In this document: piece by piece, positions 61,043 through 64,000 of the stretch
How the letters are laid out: each line of letters starts with the position of its first letter
Numbering within the stretch: the stretch's first letter is position 1
Assembly (NCBI RefSeq): GCF_029963765.1
Contig: NZ_JALBYU010000010.1
Location: 145,777 to 209,776, forward strand
Source: Pseudomonas sp. UYIF39
GTDB lineage: Bacteria; Pseudomonadota; Gammaproteobacteria; Pseudomonadales; Pseudomonadaceae
DNA length: 64,000 nt
Direction: 5' to 3'
Position numbers and translations under genes: made by a program
Notes under the pieces: model-generated
Told to the model about the DNA's origin: nothing
The model's input: only the letters and a program-made list of their open reading frames with translations
Database searches by the model: none

Positions 61043-61771
61043 TTACCAGCGTTCGTTCCAGGGGCGCAGGTCCAGCTCGAAGGTCCATGCGTCACGGGGC
61101 TGGCTGTGGAGGTACCAATAGTTCTCGGCGATGTGCTCTGGATTGAGAATGCCGTCCTGGTCCTTGGTCGCGTACTTTTCGGGGAAGCTCTCGCGGATAA
61201 AATCGGTATCGATGGCACCGTCGACTACAACATGGGCGACGTGAATGTTCATCGGCCCCAATTCACGCGCCATGCTTTGCGCCAGGGCACGAATCCCGTG
61301 CTTGGCGCCGGCGAACGCCGCAAAACCTGAGGCCCCACGCAGGCCGGCGGTAGCGCCGGTGAACAAAATAGTCCCGCGTTGACGCTTGGCCATGCGCTTG
61401 GCCACTTCACGAGCGTTGAGAAATCCTGAGAAGCAGGCCATTTCCCAGATCTTGAAATATTTGCGCGCGGTTTCTTCGAGAATGCTGCAAGGCACATTGG
61501 CGCCAATGTTGAAAACGAACGCTTCGATCGGGCCAATCTGGCTTTCGATCTGCTCAACTAACGCAATAACGTCCTCTTCCTTGCGCGCATCGCAGGCAAA
61601 GCCGTGGGCGTCACCGCCATCGGCCTTGATGGCGTCCACCAGCGGCTGGAGTTTGTCCGCGCTGCGGCGAGTGACACACGCCACAAATCCTTCCTGCGTA
61701 AAGCGTTTTGCAATTGCGCCGCCGGTGGCATCCCCTGCACCTACAACCAGTACGACCTTCTTGTTGTTCAT
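61043..61771 (-). CDS. Short-chain dehydrogenase with Phe at the catalytic Tyr position
   Basis: A 242-residue SDR. The cofactor loop is VLVVGAGDATGGAIAKRF and the NNAG-like motif reads FNIGANVP. The active site has SGFAAFAGAKHGIRALAQSMARELGP: the FxxxK in place of YxxxK, so normal SDR catalysis would be impaired; a related SDR subgroup shares this. It is the first gene of a minus-strand pair with the DsbA-like gene, divergent from a TetR regulator. Function unknown. Confidence 0.88.
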   Translation of the reverse strand: MNNKKVVLVVGAGDATGGAIAKRFTQEGFVACVTRRSADKLQPLVDAIKADGGDAHGFACDARKEEDVIALVEQIESQIGPIEAFVFNIGANVPCSILEETARKYFKIWEMACFSGFLNAREVAKRMAKRQRGTILFTGATAGLRGASGFAAFAGAKHGIRALAQSMARELGPMNIHVAHVVVDGAIDTDFIRESFPEKYATKDQDGILNPEHIAENYWYLHSQPRDAWTFELDLRPWNERW

Positions 61772-61787
61772 GGGTAGATCCCTTTGC

Positions 61788-61816
61788 TAAACGATCGTTA
61801 ACTAAACGAACGTTAT
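61788..61816. promoter_or_regulatory. TetR-type operators between SDR and tetR genes
   Basis: AAACGATCGTTA and AAACGAACGTTA, two adjacent near-palindromes with shared AACG/CGTT halves, placed 16 bases upstream of the SDR ATG and 48 bases before the TetR ATG. Confidence 0.7.
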
Positions 61817-61863
61817 GCTACGATTTGGCAAGCGTCAAGGCGATCAATCCTGAGGGCAAGGCA

Positions 61864-62424
61864 ATGCGTTACTCGGCCAATCACAAACTGGAAACCAAAG
61901 AGAAACTACTTGAAAGCAGTGCGGTGTCGGCCAAGAAGTCTGGTTTTTCAACGGTGGGTGTCGACGGTTTGATGAAGGCGATCGGTTTGAGTGGCGGGGC
62001 TTTCTACAGTCATTTTTCATCGAAGGATGAGCTTTTCGCTTCAATCGTCGAGCGTGAGCTGTCTCAAAGCCTGGATCGATTAGGGGCGGACCAGAATCCT
62101 GAGAAGTTCCAGCGCTGCCTGAAACACTACCTGAGCATGGCTCATGTCGAACACCCGGAATCCGGTTGTGCTTTGCCGGCATTGGGAGCTGAGATAGCAC
62201 GTTCAGACGTGATGATTCGTCAGCAGGCTGAGAACTGGATTTGTCGGCTTCAGAAAAGTTGGGCGCAGGTTCTGGAAAGCGACAGCCTGGCATGGGCGAT
62301 TCTGTCGCAATGTATCGGTGCGTTGGTCATTGCGCGAATGCTGGCCACGCCAGACATCCAGCGCGCTGTATTGAAGTCCAGTTACGATGAGATTGGCCGC
62401 CAGATCGCAGGGCCACGACCCTGA
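61864..62424 (+). CDS. TetR-family transcriptional regulator
   Basis: A 186-residue TetR regulator. HTH: GFSTVGVDGLMKAIGLSGGAFYSHFSSKDELF, C-terminal ligand domain with ESGCALPALGAEIARSD. It is divergent from the SDR gene over operator-like dyads and is likely the repressor of the SDR/DsbA-like pair and of itself. ATG 61864 has GAGGGCAAGG upstream. Confidence 0.92.
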   Translation: MRYSANHKLETKEKLLESSAVSAKKSGFSTVGVDGLMKAIGLSGGAFYSHFSSKDELFASIVERELSQSLDRLGADQNPEKFQRCLKHYLSMAHVEHPESGCALPALGAEIARSDVMIRQQAENWICRLQKSWAQVLESDSLAWAILSQCIGALVIARMLATPDIQRAVLKSSYDEIGRQIAGPRP

Positions 62425-62439
62425 CAAGACGGCATCAAT

Positions 62440-62721
62440 CTATTTGCAGATAACGATCATACTGCGGCTGGTATAGCCTGCAGGGTTGAGGCCGAACGGG
62501 TAATCGCCTGGTTCTTCCACAGCGTCCCCTGACTTGGCGATGACCTTGTAACCTTTGGGTGCGCACGAGTTGGCAGCGCTGGTGTAGCACTTGTCCCAGG
62601 ATGACGACAGCCCGGAACAGTTGATGTGCAGCCCTTTCTTACCGTGTTTAATCTGGGTTTTCGATGTCGCCGCGCAGCCCGCAACCGCAAGTACGGCGAT
62701 CAGTATCAAAATTCGTTTCAT
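62440..62721 (-). CDS. Small lipoprotein
   Basis: A 93-residue lipoprotein with signal peptide (MKRILILIAVLAVAGC, Cys16) and mature part with Cys residues (HINCSGLSSSWDKC, TSAANSCAPKGYKVI, IVICK) that could form disulfide bonds. No family is recognised; the CSG-W-KC-A-C-GY pattern resembles small exported pseudomonad lipoproteins. Convergent with tetR. Confidence 0.78.
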   Translation of the reverse strand: MKRILILIAVLAVAGCAATSKTQIKHGKKGLHINCSGLSSSWDKCYTSAANSCAPKGYKVIAKSGDAVEEPGDYPFGLNPAGYTSRSMIVICK

Positions 62722-62889
62722 TACTATCCTTATAGCGTCCCCGGATCTTTGTGCCCAGGTTTGCCTGCATTCGCTTTCGCTTTAAGCGTTCTGATATCCC
62801 TATCTGAAAAATCCATGTCTGACACTGGGTTTCGGGCCTAAACATGGCCTAATTGCGCGGCAAATACCAGACCCTCGTCAAATCCTGTC

Positions 62890-63777
62890 TCAATCTGCAG
62901 TGACAGCAGGCTTGGCTGCACTCCCCATGGTCATGGTCGCGCCTATGGAAGCCAGAATGATGCACATGATGGCCATCCATTGTGACAGCGAGAGGTACTC
63001 ATGGAGAAACAATAGGCCAGACAGTGCGCCGATCGCAGGTTCAATGCTCATCAACGTGCCGAATGTCCGGGTCGGGATTCGGGTGAGGGCGACCATCTCC
63101 AGCGTGTAGGGCACGGCGGTGGACAGAATGGCGACAGCGATGGCCACGGGGATCAGTGAGGGAGTGAGCAGCGCGGCGCCAGCATGCACGATACCGATAG
63201 GGGCTACAAAAAGTGCCGCAATCATCACCCCCAGTGCCGCGGTCTGCACGCCATTGTCGGCACCGGCCTTTTGGCCGAACAGAATGTACAGCGCCCAGCA
63301 GACTCCTGCGCCCAATGCATAACCGGCGCCTACCAGATCGATTCCTGCGGTCGTTTCTCCCATCGGTATTAACAGCAGCAAGCCGACGGCGGCCAGGGCG
63401 ATCCACAAAAAGTCGATCGCGCGACGTGAGGCGTAGATGGCTACCGCCAGTGGGCCGGTGAATTCCAGTGCAACCGCGATACCGAGGGGGACGGTTTGCA
63501 AGGACATATAGAAGAGGAAGTTCATGCCGCCCAACGCCATTCCGTAGATGATGACGGTGCGCAGGGATTTTGCGGTGAGCTTCGCTCGCCAGGGGCGCAG
63601 TATCGCCATCATGATCACGCTGGCGAAGATCAGCCGCAGGGCGGTGGTCCCTTGCGCACCGATAATGGGGAACATGCTTTTAGCAAGGGAGGCTCCTGAC
63701 TGGATTGATGCCATGGCTATCAATAGCAGGCCAACCGAAAACAGGGTGGAGGCAAGGCTACGAGGTTGCTCATTCAT
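62890..63777 (-). CDS. EamA/RhtA-family transporter
   Basis: A 295-residue ten-helix inner-membrane exporter of the drug/metabolite superfamily, RhtA-like (threonine/homoserine exporter). Two EamA repeats: SIQSGASLAKSMFPIIGAQG, MNFLFYMSLQTVPLGIAVAL in the first and GAGYALGAGVCWALYILFGQ, MVALTRIPTRTFGTLMSIEP in the second. ATG 63777 is chosen; the open frame extends 19 codons further. Substrate not shown. Confidence 0.9.
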   Translation of the reverse strand: MNEQPRSLASTLFSVGLLLIAMASIQSGASLAKSMFPIIGAQGTTALRLIFASVIMMAILRPWRAKLTAKSLRTVIIYGMALGGMNFLFYMSLQTVPLGIAVALEFTGPLAVAIYASRRAIDFLWIALAAVGLLLLIPMGETTAGIDLVGAGYALGAGVCWALYILFGQKAGADNGVQTAALGVMIAALFVAPIGIVHAGAALLTPSLIPVAIAVAILSTAVPYTLEMVALTRIPTRTFGTLMSIEPAIGALSGLLFLHEYLSLSQWMAIMCIILASIGATMTMGSAAKPAVTAD

Positions 63778-63901
63778 GGCGTGGCATCGTCCGAAGTAGG
63801 AAGCGAGAGTGTTATTGGGCAATATACTGCGCATTCATGGCAGGCGCGTCTATATATAAGCAGCGATTTTGAGAGTCCTTATAGAAAAGCGTAATTAAGG
63901 G

Positions 63902-63929
63902 TTGACGGCAGATTCTGGAAGTCTATAAT
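63902..63929 (+). promoter_or_regulatory. Strong sigma-70 promoter, probably of an rRNA or tRNA operon
   Basis: TTGACG (63902-63907), 16 bases, TATAAT (63924-63929), with AT-rich sequence upstream and a GC-rich discriminator CGGCCCAC, the pattern of stringently controlled stable-RNA promoters. The rest of the operon lies beyond the window. Confidence 0.65.
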
Positions 63930-64000
63930 TCGGCCCACTTCCGGGGCAGTCGAAACGGAAAACTCCTTGGTAAACAATGAGTTACGCAGTTTTCGACAGC

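Overview
The window reads as chromosomal DNA of a fluorescent-group Pseudomonas (P. fluorescens complex or a near relative). This rests on GC-rich coding throughout, the acyclic-terpene (atu) cluster, an msuE-msuD-sfnR sulfonate locus, a dsbG-tlpA-dsbD2 locus beside a two-component pair (the gene order I recall for P. aeruginosa PA2476-PA2480), pyoverdine-type gene relics with PvdS boxes, and many short REP-type palindromes. No phage, insertion sequence, CRISPR array or tRNA was seen.

Layout. 1-14 kb is a signalling block: a truncated hybrid kinase, a DUF815 ATPase with free-methionine-sulfoxide reductase, a large HD-GYP phosphodiesterase, a BvgS-like hybrid kinase with its LuxR-type regulator, a lone receiver, dgt, an EAL phosphodiesterase and a three-gene ElaB/YqjE-type membrane set. 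14.4-29.6 kb is mostly housekeeping: amt behind a sigma-54 promoter, a Kef-type antiporter, a pseudouridine synthase, mobA/moaB/moeA, yegS, a NarL-type two-component pair, a degenerate Hpt protein divergent from a FliA-driven cheV, a MOSC protein, ppnP and an exonuclease. 29.6-38.8 kb is atuABCDEF on the minus strand with divergent atuR and two AtuR-type operators.

38.9-54 kb is the most unusual part. It holds four or five decayed genes. An IucB/PvdY-like acetyltransferase and a PvdH-like aminotransferase each keep an apparently intact PvdS box (TAAAT-N16-CGT), and an MbtH remnant cut at a REP follows the second. An SfnB-like relic and an msuC relic flank sfnR in the sulfonate locus. Intact genes among them are a hydrolase, the dsbG/tlpA/dsbD operon, a Sel1-like protein, an OmpR/QseC-type pair, a GNAT, a VOC protein, sfnR, msuD and msuE. 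msuE has a sigma-54 promoter with an upstream dyad that could be the SfnR site.

54-64 kb is mixed: a lipoprotein, a LysE exporter, a cysteine desulfurase, an M24 aminopeptidase, LysR/MDR divergent genes, a TetR-controlled SDR plus DsbA-like pair, another lipoprotein, an RhtA-like exporter, and at the right edge a very strong sigma-70 promoter that looks like the start of a stable-RNA operon.

Working together: c-di-GMP turnover (HD-GYP, EAL), molybdenum cofactor synthesis (MobA, MoaB, MoeA), terpene catabolism under AtuR, sulfonate-sulfur scavenging under sigma-54/SfnR, and periplasmic disulfide isomerisation (DsbD feeding DsbG and TlpA). Family calls come from motifs read by eye; no database search was run.
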